Positions 25,400 to 32,898 of a DNA stretch of 33,974 nucleotides are shown piece by piece; position 1 is the first letter of the stretch, and every line of letters begins with the position of its first letter. Under the pieces are notes generated by a model that saw nothing but the letters and a program-made list of their open reading frames with translations, made no database searches and was not told where the DNA came from. The stretch is taken from contig WQYW01000047.1 of the NCBI GenBank assembly GCA_009781045.1, forward strand, positions 1-33,974, written 5' to 3'. The stretch is from Alphaproteobacteria bacterium. GTDB taxonomy: Bacteria > Pseudomonadota > Alphaproteobacteria > Rhizobiales > Xanthobacteraceae. The position numbers and the translations under genes are program-made.

Positions 25400-26984
25400 C
25401 CCTCACGTTCGTCACGAACCCTGCCCCGGCTGCGGTAGTCGCGATAATCTGTCCAGACGGGCGGACGGTAGCTCCTACTGCTTCGGGTGCCTTGAATGGA
25501 AACCAGGCGATGGTAACCCGGTTGAGATGGAGAAAACTGTGAAAGACGGATCAGACTTCATCCACGGAGTCTATGCAGCCCTGGAGAACCGTAAGCTCAC
25601 CAGGGAGACCTGCGAGGCATGGGGTTACCAGGTGAACCACGAGCGTGGGTGCCAGATTGCCAACTACCGGGACACCAAAGGCGAACTGGTGGCTCAGAAG
25701 GTCCGTAGAGCCGGGAAGAAGTTCTCATGCGTCAACGGATCGAAGGACATGCCGCTCTATGGCATGTGGCGGGCTGGTGGCGACCTCAGCGTGGTGATCA
25801 CCGAGGGCGAGATCGACGCCATGTCAGTCTCTCAGGCTTTCCGGCACAAGTACGCTGTTGTCTCGCTCCCAAACGGCGCAGGGGATGCAGCCTATAGCTG
25901 CCAGTTGCATTACGAATGGCTGTCCAGGTTCAAAAAGATCGTTCTTATGTTCGACCAGGACGAGCCGGGACGCAAGGCGGCCGAACAGGCTGCGGCCGTC
26001 CTCCCAATGGGACGGGTGCATATTGCGGTCCTGCCTCGCAAGGACGCCAACGAAATCCTTGTCCACGATGGCTCTGCTGCCCTGGTTGATGCGTTCTGGA
26101 AGGCGGCGAATGCACCTCCCTGGCGTCCCGATGGGATCATTGACGGCTCTGAAATCACCGTCGATGACCTCCAGCAAGAGCAGTCGCCAGGATACGAGCT
26201 GGTAGGCACCCCGGAGCTGCAAGAGATGCTCATGGGTCTCCGGAAGAATGAGCTGACGCTGATCACCGCCGGGTCCGGCATCGGCAAGTCAACTTGGGCA
26301 CGCCAGCTTGCCTACATGCTCCAGCAGTCACACGGCCTCAAGATTGGCAACGTGTTCCTGGAGGAGCAATACCGCAAGACCGCTAAAGCCTATGTGGCCC
26401 TACACCACTCCGTGCCACTGTCGAAGCTCCGTGCCGACCGCAGCCTGCTGACCCGTGAGCAATTCGCAGAGGCAAAGGCTGCCGTTATCGACCACATGTG
26501 CTTCTACAACCACTTCGGGTCTCTGGAGCAAGCCAACCTGTTCGCCAAGCTCCGGTATATGGCGACGGTCCAGAAATGTGACTTCATCATCCTGGACCAC
26601 ATCAGCATTGTCACGTCGGGCATGGAAAGCTCAAGCGAGGGCGAGCGTAAGGATATCGATATCCTGATGACGAAGCTCTCATCGTTCGTGCAGGAGGTGG
26701 ACGTTGGCATCATCGCTATCGTTCATCTCAAGCGAACGGACAAGTCATTCAATGAGGGCGGCAAGATCAGCCTGAATGACCTGCGCGGTTCTGCTGCTCT
26801 TGAGCAGTTGTCGTTCAACGTCATCGCGCTGGAGCGAGACCAGCAGGCTGAGGGTGATACGAGGGATCAAAGTATCATACGTGTCCTCAAGTGTCGCGAA
26901 ACCGGCGACACCGGCATGGCTGACACGCTGATCTATAACCGAAACACAGGATGGCTTAACACGCCACTACCAATCACATTGTAG
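25344..26984 (+). CDS. DNA primase-helicase (T7 gp4-like)
   Basis: A 546-aa bifunctional replication protein that makes primers and unwinds DNA at the fork. The N-terminal zinc ribbon has Cys27, Cys30, Cys46 and Cys49 (CPGC...YCFGC). A TOPRIM-type primase core has VITEGEIDAMS and FDQDEPGRKAA. The RecA-like helicase has Walker A AGSGIGKST (Lys315), Walker B DFIILDHISIV, the IAIVHLKRT motif, LNDLRGSAALEQLSF and the arginine-finger region LKCRETGDTGMADTLIYN. T7 gp4 ends in an acidic tail; here it ends GWLNTPLPITL without one. ATG 25,344 lies within the HTH gene. A start a few codons later cannot be excluded, since the zinc ribbon begins only at residue 27. Confidence 0.95.
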   Translation: MRKVGAIRAIRLKKLRERSPHVRHEPCPGCGSRDNLSRRADGSSYCFGCLEWKPGDGNPVEMEKTVKDGSDFIHGVYAALENRKLTRETCEAWGYQVNHERGCQIANYRDTKGELVAQKVRRAGKKFSCVNGSKDMPLYGMWRAGGDLSVVITEGEIDAMSVSQAFRHKYAVVSLPNGAGDAAYSCQLHYEWLSRFKKIVLMFDQDEPGRKAAEQAAAVLPMGRVHIAVLPRKDANEILVHDGSAALVDAFWKAANAPPWRPDGIIDGSEITVDDLQQEQSPGYELVGTPELQEMLMGLRKNELTLITAGSGIGKSTWARQLAYMLQQSHGLKIGNVFLEEQYRKTAKAYVALHHSVPLSKLRADRSLLTREQFAEAKAAVIDHMCFYNHFGSLEQANLFAKLRYMATVQKCDFIILDHISIVTSGMESSSEGERKDIDILMTKLSSFVQEVDVGIIAIVHLKRTDKSFNEGGKISLNDLRGSAALEQLSFNVIALERDQQAEGDTRDQSIIRVLKCRETGDTGMADTLIYNRNTGWLNTPLPITL

Positions 26985-26992
26985 GAGGAGGC

Positions 26993-29050
26993 ATGCGCCT
27001 TCACTTCGATATTGAGTGCAACGGCCTGCTGGATACGGTCTCCAAGGTTCATTGCATCGCTGCCATGGATGTGGACACCCATGAGCAGTTCGAGTGGGGG
27101 CCGAAGGAAATCCCTCAGGCCCTCGAAACGCTCAGTAAAGCCGACAAGCTCGTGGCTCACTTCGGCCTGGGGTTCGACTTCCCGGCGCTGGAGAAGGTCC
27201 ACGGGTTCGTGGTGCCGCCAGAAAAGCAGGTTGATTCCTACATCATCGCCAAGCTGATAAAGCCAGGCCAGAAGGACCACGACCACGAGCTGGTGCAGGC
27301 CGGTCGGTTGCCCTCCAAATTGCACGGCAAGCACTCTATTGAGGCCTGGGGGTACCGCCTGGGTATCCAGAAGCTCCACGCTGACATTGAGGTTTGGGAC
27401 TTCTGGACGAAGCAGATGCAGGAGCGCTGCGTTGGCGACGTGGCGACCCAGGCTGCGCTATGGGACGACCTCAAGCCCGACAAGTACAGCCAGAGGGCCA
27501 TCGAGCTGGAGCACCGCATTGCGAGGCTATGTAGACGCATGGAGCGCGCCGGGTGCTGGTTCGATGCTGAGGCGGCTCAAAGGCTCCATGTGGAGCTGTT
27601 GGGCAAGCAGGAAGGCATCTCACAGGCCCTGATCGAGGAGTTTGGCTTCTGGTACGAGCCAGTGAAGAAGGGCCTCGACAAGGCCGGGTATGCTCAGACC
27701 TGGACACCCAAGCGCCCGGACGCCAAGGCAGGCTATTGGGGCGACTATGAGCCTGAGATGGTCAAGGACCCCTTCACTGGCGAGAAAGTCCCGACCGGGA
27801 AGAAGACCTTCGTTGGGTACGCCGCGACGAAGATTGAGCGCGTGGATTTCAACCCCAGTTCGCGCCGGCACATCATCCGGAAGCTCAAGGAACTGGGCTG
27901 GCAGCCGACAGCGTTCACCGAGGCCGGAGAGGCCAAGGTGGATGATGACGTGCTAGAAAGCCTGGCTGAGGACTTCCCCCAGGCCGCGAAGCTGGCTGAA
28001 TACCTGTTGCTGGAGAAGCGCCTGGGGCAGATTGCGGATGGTGACAATGCCTGGCTTAAAAAGGTCGGTGACGACGGAAAGATGCACGGCGCCATTGACA
28101 CCTTGGGCACGGTCCACAGCCGGGCGTCGCATTTCTCGCCCAACATGGGGCAGGTCCCTGCCAGCAAGTCTCCCTACGGGGCTGAATGCAGGGCATTGTT
28201 CGGGCCGAACGGCCTCACGACGCTCCAGGCTGGATGGGGAGGCCCTGATGAGCCGATTGTCCAGGTCGGAGCCGACATGTCCGGGCTGCAATTGCGCGCC
28301 CTGGCGCACCTTCTGCATCCTCTCGACGACGGCGCGTACAGTCAGATTGTGACCTCCGGTGACGTGCACTGGGCTCACGCGCAGGCTATGGGTCTGGTTG
28401 AACCTGACGAGCCACGGGACAAGCATTCCGAGCTGCACAACATCCTGCGTGAGAAGGGCGCAAAGACGTTCGGTTACAGCTACCTGTTCGGGTGCTTCCC
28501 TCCGAAGAGTGGCAGGGTAGTCCGGGACTGCCTGACCACAGCCAAGGCCAAGAACCCGGAGTGGGGCTACCTGTTCGACCGTTTCTTTAAGAAGAAGAAC
28601 GGCAAAGTCCGGACTGACAGCGACGTGGGCAAGCAGGTCCGCAAAAGCTTTGACGAGAAGCTAAAGCTTGAGGGGCTCCATGCCAAGCTCAAGAAATGCC
28701 TGGCGACCTACAAGAACCACTTGCCAGGCCTCGACGGTCGCCTGGTGCCATGCCGCTCAGACCACTCAGCACTCAACTTCGCCTGTAGCTCCATTGAAGC
28801 CATCCTGTGCAAGCAGTGGCTCTGTGACAGCGTGGACGCTCTTGAGTCCAAGGGGTACGTTTGGGGCAAGGACTTCGTGACCATGCTCTGGGTGCACGAC
28901 GAACAGCAAATTGCCTGTAGGAGCAGCATTGCAGAAGAAGTCGGAAAAACGCTTGTCGAGTGCGCGAAGCAAGCCGGGGAGAAGCTCGGTTTCCGCGTGC
29001 CGCTCGCGAGTGAGTACAAGATCGGGCTCAATTGGCTCGACTGCCACTGA
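26993..29050 (+). CDS. family A DNA polymerase with 3'-5' exonuclease (T7 gp5-like)
   Basis: The replicative phage polymerase, 685 aa (T7: 704). The exonuclease begins DIECNGL (Asp6, Glu8). Polymerase motif A is ADMSGLQLRALAH (Asp428), motif B is KTFGYSYLFG (Lys491, Tyr495) and motif C is WVHDEQQI (His635, Asp636, Glu637). It ends NWLDCH, like T7 NWAICH. Tyr495 is the Tyr526 equivalent that in T7 permits dideoxynucleotide use. The thumb insert corresponding to the T7 thioredoxin-binding region (about 220-285, including YWGDYEPEM and DPFTGEKVPTGKK) differs strongly from T7, so the processivity partner may differ. AGGAGGAGG directly before ATG 26,993 is the best ribosome site in the prophage. 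Confidence 0.97.
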   Translation: MRLHFDIECNGLLDTVSKVHCIAAMDVDTHEQFEWGPKEIPQALETLSKADKLVAHFGLGFDFPALEKVHGFVVPPEKQVDSYIIAKLIKPGQKDHDHELVQAGRLPSKLHGKHSIEAWGYRLGIQKLHADIEVWDFWTKQMQERCVGDVATQAALWDDLKPDKYSQRAIELEHRIARLCRRMERAGCWFDAEAAQRLHVELLGKQEGISQALIEEFGFWYEPVKKGLDKAGYAQTWTPKRPDAKAGYWGDYEPEMVKDPFTGEKVPTGKKTFVGYAATKIERVDFNPSSRRHIIRKLKELGWQPTAFTEAGEAKVDDDVLESLAEDFPQAAKLAEYLLLEKRLGQIADGDNAWLKKVGDDGKMHGAIDTLGTVHSRASHFSPNMGQVPASKSPYGAECRALFGPNGLTTLQAGWGGPDEPIVQVGADMSGLQLRALAHLLHPLDDGAYSQIVTSGDVHWAHAQAMGLVEPDEPRDKHSELHNILREKGAKTFGYSYLFGCFPPKSGRVVRDCLTTAKAKNPEWGYLFDRFFKKKNGKVRTDSDVGKQVRKSFDEKLKLEGLHAKLKKCLATYKNHLPGLDGRLVPCRSDHSALNFACSSIEAILCKQWLCDSVDALESKGYVWGKDFVTMLWVHDEQQIACRSSIAEEVGKTLVECAKQAGEKLGFRVPLASEYKIGLNWLDCH

Positions 29051-29069
29051 CGATCAAATTCTCGTCAAG

Positions 29070-29258
29070 GTGCTTCGGCGCGCTTGGCGGGAGCCTTTCA
29101 CGCTCAGCAGCAACTTTGCCAGGGCGCACATGGCCCATGTGGCACTGGCGGCTTGCAAGGGCTTAATCACAACCCGGGTCGGTATTGACGTTTACGGGCG
29201 CACTTGGCTCGTCACGCATGCAGGTCTGAGATACATCAATGAAAGCGAGGTCAATTGA
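29070..29258 (+). CDS. small phage protein, possible winged helix, uncertain start
   Basis: The frame encodes ILVKVLRRAWREPFTL, then SNFARAHMAHVALAACKGLITTRV and YGRTWLVTHAGLRYI, which looks like a compact winged-helix domain. No ATG is usable. GTG 29,070 (62 aa) avoids overlap with the polymerase gene, and GTG 29,010 (82 aa) would overlap it by 41 bases. Neither has a clear ribosome site, so the true start may be a rarer codon just after the polymerase stop (for example ATT 29,058). Its stop overlaps the next start as TTGA. Similar small proteins sit downstream of the polymerase gene in other T7-like phages (recollection). Function is unknown. Confidence 0.6.
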   Translation: MLRRAWREPFTLSSNFARAHMAHVALAACKGLITTRVGIDVYGRTWLVTHAGLRYINESEVN

Positions 29259-29464
29259 ACTTTGAGAACAAAGGACGCTACCGCATTTTGCACGTAGCCG
29301 ACTGCGATGGCGAAGTCGGGCGCCTGACGGTATGCGCATTCACGAGCACTCGCGACGACGAATCGTTCTCTGCGCTCGTTACCTCCGGCGGCTCAGTAGT
29401 TGGGCTCACGAAGGAACAGACGCGAGACTTCGCTAAGGCGCTGTTGAAGGAAACAGAACTCTGA
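29255..29464 (+). CDS. small phage protein (69 aa), unknown
   Basis: TTG 29,255 overlaps the preceding stop as TTGA, with GCGAGG about five bases upstream. The product looks like a small alpha/beta protein (RYRILHVADCDGEVGRL, ALVTSGGSVVGLT, then a helix DFAKALLKETEL). It has no signal peptide or membrane segment. Its TGA overlaps the putative CTG start of the exonuclease (CTGA), and the AAGGAAA ribosome site for that gene lies inside its last codons. No family is recognised. Confidence 0.65.
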   Translation: MNFENKGRYRILHVADCDGEVGRLTVCAFTSTRDDESFSALVTSGGSVVGLTKEQTRDFAKALLKETEL

Positions 29465-30222
29465 AAAATCCCAAGCTCCTGCTCGACGCGGACCTGATCA
29501 TCTATCGTCAGTGTGCCGCAGTGGAGCGGGATATCGCATGGTCATCCGTCACAGGCGACGAGACTGACGAGAACACGCGCACCCTGGTGGCTGATGCGGG
29601 GGAGGCCTTTGCCGGCGTTGAACGCGCGGTGATCCGCCTGTGCGACAAGTTTGACAGTGACGACGTGCTCTTGTGCCTCTCGAAGGGGCGCAACTTCCGC
29701 TATGGGGTTGACCCGGACTACAAGGCAAACCGAAGGGGCACCAGGAAACCACTGGGCTATACGGCCGTTTTGGAGCGCGCGAAAGAGACCTGGTCCTACG
29801 TCGAGCACGATGGCCTGGAGGCCGATGACCTGCTCGGCATCTTCGGGTCCAGGCACAAGAATTCGATCATTTGTTCGGCCGACAAGGACATGAAGACCAT
29901 CCCCTGCACGCTTTGGGATGGCAAGCAGGTCCGCAAGATCGAGGCCCACGAGGCTGACTGGTGGTTCTGCTACCAGACCCTGGTGGGTGATACAGCCGAT
30001 GGCTATCCCGGGCTGCCCGGTACGGGGCCTAAGAAGGCGCAGGCAATCCTGCCAGCTAAGGGAACCATCAAAGAGATGTGGGCTGCCGTCCAGGCTGCCT
30101 ACCTTCACGCAGGTCTCACTGAGGCCGATGCACTCAAACAGGCAAGGCTCGCCCGTATCCTCCGCAGCGAGGACTGGAACTCCAAAACGAAGGAACCAAT
30201 TCTGTGGACCCCACCGACCTGA
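29461..30222 (+). CDS. 5'-3' exonuclease (T7 gp6-like, FEN family), probable CTG start
   Basis: A FEN/5'-nuclease-family protein that would remove primers and degrade DNA during phage replication. Landmarks: KLLLDADLIIYRQ (first metal-binding Asp), FRYGVDPDYKANR (basic helical arch region), GLEADDLLG (metal-binding acids), ICSADKDMKTIP and the helix-hairpin-helix DTADGYPGLPGTGPKKA. The first ordinary start codon in frame is GTG 29,521, which would delete the whole LLLDADLI strand. CTG 29,461 lies at a CTGA overlap with the previous stop and about eight bases after AAGGAAA, and restores a complete 253-aa protein. T7 gp6 likewise begins with such a strand (ILVMDGD). The CTG start is inferred, but no better candidate exists. 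Confidence 0.85.
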   Translation: MKNPKLLLDADLIIYRQCAAVERDIAWSSVTGDETDENTRTLVADAGEAFAGVERAVIRLCDKFDSDDVLLCLSKGRNFRYGVDPDYKANRRGTRKPLGYTAVLERAKETWSYVEHDGLEADDLLGIFGSRHKNSIICSADKDMKTIPCTLWDGKQVRKIEAHEADWWFCYQTLVGDTADGYPGLPGTGPKKAQAILPAKGTIKEMWAAVQAAYLHAGLTEADALKQARLARILRSEDWNSKTKEPILWTPPT

Positions 30223-30803
30223 CGTTACCCCAGCCCTGGCTGGACACCATGCATCGGCTCTGGGGCGTGCTGCCCTCGGCAATCCTTGCTGGAGGTGCCC
30301 TGAGGGACCTCGACAATGACCGAGAGGTTAAGGACATCGACGTTTTCTACGTCGAGGAAGGATACCCAGTCTGCTACCTCGACGACGGCCTGGCAAAGAT
30401 TGGCTATCAGTTCCACAACCAGTGCGGTGGCACCTACATGACTGGCGCGGCTGCCGAAGTGGATGCTACTTCCGTCTACCGCAGTGAACATGGCCTCCCT
30501 GACCTAAACCTGATCAGGCTGATGCCATGGTTCAACCAGGAGAAGATCATTGGGCGCGTGGATTTCGGTATCTGCCAGATTGGCTTCGACCGTAACGGGA
30601 TTCACATGACTGATGCCTACCGGCGCGACAAGGCAGATCGGTGTTTCACGCTGACGCGCGCGGATTGCGTTGAGGGAGTTAAGCGCTCACTTAACCGCTT
30701 CGACCGCCTGCGCCAGAAGTACCATGACTGGGAACTCCGTTGGCCCCCCGAAGCAGAGGCGCTCGTCACTAACGCTAACATCCTGCGACTGGTGGGTGCC
30801 TGA
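30204..30803 (+). CDS. phage nucleotidyltransferase-like protein
   Basis: A 199-aa protein with a polymerase-beta-type nucleotidyltransferase signature near the N-terminus: ILAGGALRDLDNDREVKDIDVFY, giving the GG and DxD metal-binding pattern (about residues 28-48). The C-terminal half contains aromatic, basic segments (KRSLNRFDRLRQKYHDW). Substrate is unknown; phage relatives are annotated only as nucleotidyltransferases. The start is GTG 30,204 with AAGGAA about eight bases upstream, overlapping the exonuclease end by 19 bases. It ends TGATG with the next gene. Confidence 0.8.
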   Translation: MDPTDLTLPQPWLDTMHRLWGVLPSAILAGGALRDLDNDREVKDIDVFYVEEGYPVCYLDDGLAKIGYQFHNQCGGTYMTGAAAEVDATSVYRSEHGLPDLNLIRLMPWFNQEKIIGRVDFGICQIGFDRNGIHMTDAYRRDKADRCFTLTRADCVEGVKRSLNRFDRLRQKYHDWELRWPPEAEALVTNANILRLVGA

Positions 30804-31000
30804 TGGCGGAGCCTGCCTGCCGCTTCATTCGGTATTGCATCTTCAATCCAGCGACGGACGAACTGAAATCGGCTTACCAGGCTGCCCTACCGGCACTCTA
30901 TGTCTCGTATAGCGCTGCGCATGGCGAGCTGCGCAAGCAGAAGAAGAAAGGAATGTACATGCACTATGAGGTGCGCGAGGCGGAGATTGCGGTCCGATGA
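30803..31000 (+). CDS. small phage protein (65 aa), unknown
   Basis: It starts ATG 30,803 at a one-base stop/start overlap (TGATG) and ends in ATGA overlap with the kinase gene. The sequence is mixed alpha/beta with a basic patch (GELRKQKKKGMYMH). No family is recognised. Tight coupling on both sides supports it. Confidence 0.65.
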   Translation: MAEPACRFIRYCIFNPATDELKSAYQAALPALYVSYSAAHGELRKQKKKGMYMHYEVREAEIAVR

Positions 31001-31563
31001 AGAAGCCCATGATCGGTCTCTACTCTAGCTCCATGCGGTCCGGTAAGAGCACCGTAGCAGGGTTGCTGACGAGCCATCTCTTCGCGAAGACCATGTCATT
31101 CGCGGACCCGTTCAGGGATGCAGTTATCGGCATCGCCACACCGTTCATTGGCAGCTACCAGGAAACGCTGACCTGGCTCGGCAATGAGCGCAAGGACAAT
31201 GCCATCATTCCAGAACTGGGTGTCACTCTCCGTTGGATGCTCCAGCGTTTTGGCCAGTTCGGCAGGACGGCACTTCATGAGGACGTGTGGGTCATGCTGG
31301 CTGAGAAGCGTGCGCAGGCCGCTCCGGAGCTGGTTGTCTTCGACGACATGCGCTTCCCGAACGAATACGATATGATCAAGCGCAACGGCGGAATGTGCAT
31401 TCGGATCGTCCGAGAGGGCGAGCCTGCGAGCGAAGCAAACGGGTCAGAGGGACTGCTTGACTATGCGCCGTTCGACATCACACTGTGGAACCGTGGGTCG
31501 CTCAATGACCTCCGCAAGAACGTCGAATACGTCGCGCGGGATATCCTGGAGAAGGGACTGTAA
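30997..31563 (+). CDS. deoxynucleoside monophosphate kinase-like P-loop protein
   Basis: A 188-aa P-loop kinase. IGLYSSSMRSGKSTVAGLL at residues about 6-24 is the Walker A region. SFADPFRDAV, FGRTALHEDVWV and VVFDDMRFPNEYDMIK (Walker B-like and base-binding region) follow the pattern of phage dNMP kinases, which phosphorylate dNMPs released from host DNA to feed replication. It would fit with the exonuclease and endonuclease encoded just upstream. It starts at ATGA 30,997 and ends at a TAATG overlap. Substrate range cannot be read from sequence. Confidence 0.8.
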   Translation: MKKPMIGLYSSSMRSGKSTVAGLLTSHLFAKTMSFADPFRDAVIGIATPFIGSYQETLTWLGNERKDNAIIPELGVTLRWMLQRFGQFGRTALHEDVWVMLAEKRAQAAPELVVFDDMRFPNEYDMIKRNGGMCIRIVREGEPASEANGSEGLLDYAPFDITLWNRGSLNDLRKNVEYVARDILEKGL

Positions 31564-32012
31564 TGACCACTATCGCATACCGCGACAATGTCCTAGCTGC
31601 CGATGGTCGGGTAACGCTCGGAGACCTCATTGTCGGCGAGGCGTGCCGGAAGATCACCAGGTTGGCCGATGGCTCACTCTTCGCTTTGTGCGGAGATGAC
31701 ACCCACGAGGCGGCACTGATCGAGTGGCTCGACAATATCGCTGACGGCGGCGCTTGGGAGCCTCCGCCGAAGGGCGAGGAATTCACAGCGATCCATGTGG
31801 AGGATAGCGGGATCAGCGTCTACCACGGAGATGGCGAAAACTTCCGGACGTACCCCTATACCGGCTTCGCGGCCTGGGGCTCCGGCGCGGACCTGGCTAT
31901 TGGAGCCATGGAAATGGGTGCCACGGCGGCGGAGGCCGTCAAGGTTGCCTGTCGCCGGAACATGGCGACTGGAGGCACGATTCAGATTGAGCATGTCCGG
32001 GAGCTTAACTGA
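31563..32012 (+). CDS. phage HslV/proteasome-like Ntn hydrolase
   Basis: A 149-aa protein with the HslV/20S proteasome beta-subunit pattern. After Met removal the chain would begin Thr-Thr (TTIAYRDNVLAADGRVTLGD). The order Thr1, Asp13 (AADGR) and Lys29 (CRKITRL) matches the catalytic Thr, Asp and Lys of HslV. Later SLFALCGDD, AWGSGADLAIGAMEMGATAAEAV (compare HslV IGSGG...A) and a final helix-strand IQIEHV fit the same fold. Such proteins occur in other tailed phages but are poorly characterised. No HslU-type unfoldase is in the window. Possible roles are host protein turnover or processing of phage proteins. It is linked by overlaps to the dNMP kinase and the next small gene. Confidence 0.8.
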   Translation: MTTIAYRDNVLAADGRVTLGDLIVGEACRKITRLADGSLFALCGDDTHEAALIEWLDNIADGGAWEPPPKGEEFTAIHVEDSGISVYHGDGENFRTYPYTGFAAWGSGADLAIGAMEMGATAAEAVKVACRRNMATGGTIQIEHVRELN

Positions 32013-32179
32013 TGAACGACCAACAAATCCGCCTGGAGTGCCTCAAGCTCGCCATCGGCACCCCTGGCGACCCCAACATCCTGGCGAACGCTTGGCGTTA
32101 CGTCGGTTTCGTGTGCGGTGACGCGAAGCAGGCGGTCGAGGCACCGAATAGACCAGCGAAGGGACCCAGAAGGCCGTGA
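32012..32179 (+). CDS. small phage protein (55 aa), unknown
   Basis: ATG 32,012 overlaps the previous stop (TGATG), and TGA 32,177-32,179 overlaps the next GTG as GTGA. The first half is helical (IRLECLKLAI, ILANAWRYVGFV) and the C-terminus is basic and Pro-rich (APNRPAKGPRRP). It might be a DNA- or protein-binding accessory. No family is recognised. Confidence 0.6.
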   Translation: MNDQQIRLECLKLAIGTPGDPNILANAWRYVGFVCGDAKQAVEAPNRPAKGPRRP

Positions 32180-32349
32180 AGCCAGAGGTTGGAATGTTCT
32201 ACCAGAACCGGACTGGTGCGCTGGTAAGAGTGTGTCATTCGTGCGCAAATTGGACCGATGGTAGAATAGAAGTTGGAACAGGTTATTGTCTTAAGTGCCG
32301 TAAGGTAACTTACAGTGACGATACGTGTGGAAGTTGGTGTGAAGGTTAG
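32176..32349 (+). CDS. small Cys-rich zinc-ribbon-like phage protein (57 aa)
   Basis: GTG 32,176 at a GTGA overlap opens a 57-codon frame to TAG 32,349. Cysteines are arranged CHSC, CLKC and CGSWC, two CxxC pairs about 19 residues apart plus a C-terminal pair, which suggests a zinc ribbon. AT-rich codons (32,230-32,345) differ from neighbouring phage genes. It is the last gene of the plus-strand cluster. A regulator or nucleic-acid-binding role is possible but unproven. Confidence 0.6.
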   Translation: MKPEVGMFYQNRTGALVRVCHSCANWTDGRIEVGTGYCLKCRKVTYSDDTCGSWCEG

Positions 32350-32419
32350 AAAAGCCCGACGGCTTCGAACGCAGCGACACGAAGTCTCTGTCAGTCTATA
32401 TGCAGACATGACCTAAGCC

Positions 32420-32468
32420 AAAAAGAACCGATAAGGAAACCCAATGGGAATCTTTATCGGTTCATTTT
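32420..32468. terminator. bidirectional intrinsic terminator between convergent phage clusters
   Basis: The arms GAACCGATAA (32,425-32,434) and TTATCGGTTC (32,454-32,463) are perfect complements around a 19-nt loop. On the plus strand the hairpin is followed by ATTTTGG. On the minus strand it is followed by TTTTT (complement of A-run 32,420-32,424). It lies exactly between the last plus-strand gene (ends 32,349) and the end of the minus-strand lysis cassette (32,471). A smaller AAGCC-CGAC-GGCTT hairpin lies at 32,352-32,365. Confidence 0.8.
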
Positions 32469-32470
32469 GG

Positions 32471-32626
32471 TTACTGCTTCCGCATGAACTGCCACGCAAT
32501 CCACAGCACGGAAACGATAGGCAGAAGCTCCGCGAAGCCTGCTGAGATACCGTGCACGGACGGTAGCCACCAAGGGGAGCACAGGCCGATACCGGCCACC
32601 ACGTCCGTGGACGCTTCCTGGGTCAC
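32471..32626 (-). CDS. small single-membrane-segment lysis-cassette protein (51 aa), possible second holin
   Basis: GTG 32,626 overlaps the o-spanin stop as GTGA and has GGAGGA eight bases upstream. The product is polar at the N-terminus (TQEASTDVVAG), has SPWWLPSVHG, then one membrane segment (FAELLPIVSVLWIAWQFM) and ends RKQ. Size, charge and position suit a pinholin, class II/III holin or antiholin. The other end of the same cassette already encodes a two-segment holin, so which one forms the lesion is open. It terminates two bases before the bidirectional terminator. Confidence 0.7.
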   Translation of the reverse strand: MTQEASTDVVAGIGLCSPWWLPSVHGISAGFAELLPIVSVLWIAWQFMRKQ

Positions 32627-32898
32627 TGGTAGGTCCTCCGGAGGGTGTCATACCACGCAGCTAGGCGCTTGCCGCAGCGATCCGTCGCCACGGCCCTGAC
32701 GCGGTCATTCTTCCACAGGGCCTCGACCTCACCCACTGTCAAAGGGGCGTCCTTGATCTTCACGACGCCTTTGAAGCATGCCCGGAGTTCGGCCGGCACC
32801 GGCGGAAGCTGGGTCGAGATGGTGACCTTACCGGATGTCACGCACCCTGCGAGCAGCATCGATGCCAAGGCAAGGACGATTGTCGTTTGGAGTTTCAC
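32623..32898 (-). CDS. o-spanin (Rz1-like outer-membrane lipoprotein)
   Basis: A 91-aa lipoprotein: the signal sequence VKLQTTIVLALASMLLAGC ends in a clean lipobox (LAGC, Cys19), so the mature protein is tethered to the outer membrane facing the periplasm. It is Pro-rich just after the lipobox (STQLPPVPAEL). GTG 32,898 is the natural start; the frame is open for 29 more codons but these lie deep in the i-spanin gene. It overlaps the i-spanin 3' end by 71 bases in a different frame, the classic Rz/Rz1 arrangement. Together the two would fuse inner and outer membranes at lysis. Confidence 0.8.
   Translation of the reverse strand: MKLQTTIVLALASMLLAGCVTSGKVTISTQLPPVPAELRACFKGVVKIKDAPLTVGEVEALWKNDRVRAVATDRCGKRLAAWYDTLRRTYQ

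Noticed and set aside
28911..29009. Upstream ATG extension of the small gene after DNA polymerase
   Set aside because: It would overlap the polymerase C-terminus by 140 bases, and the added residues are an out-of-frame reading of conserved polymerase sequence.
32454..32651. 65-codon minus-strand frame at the end of the lysis cassette
   Set aside because: It runs through the terminator and gives an Arg-rich product. The neighbouring frame encodes a membrane protein with a strong ribosome site and GTGA coupling, which explains the region better.
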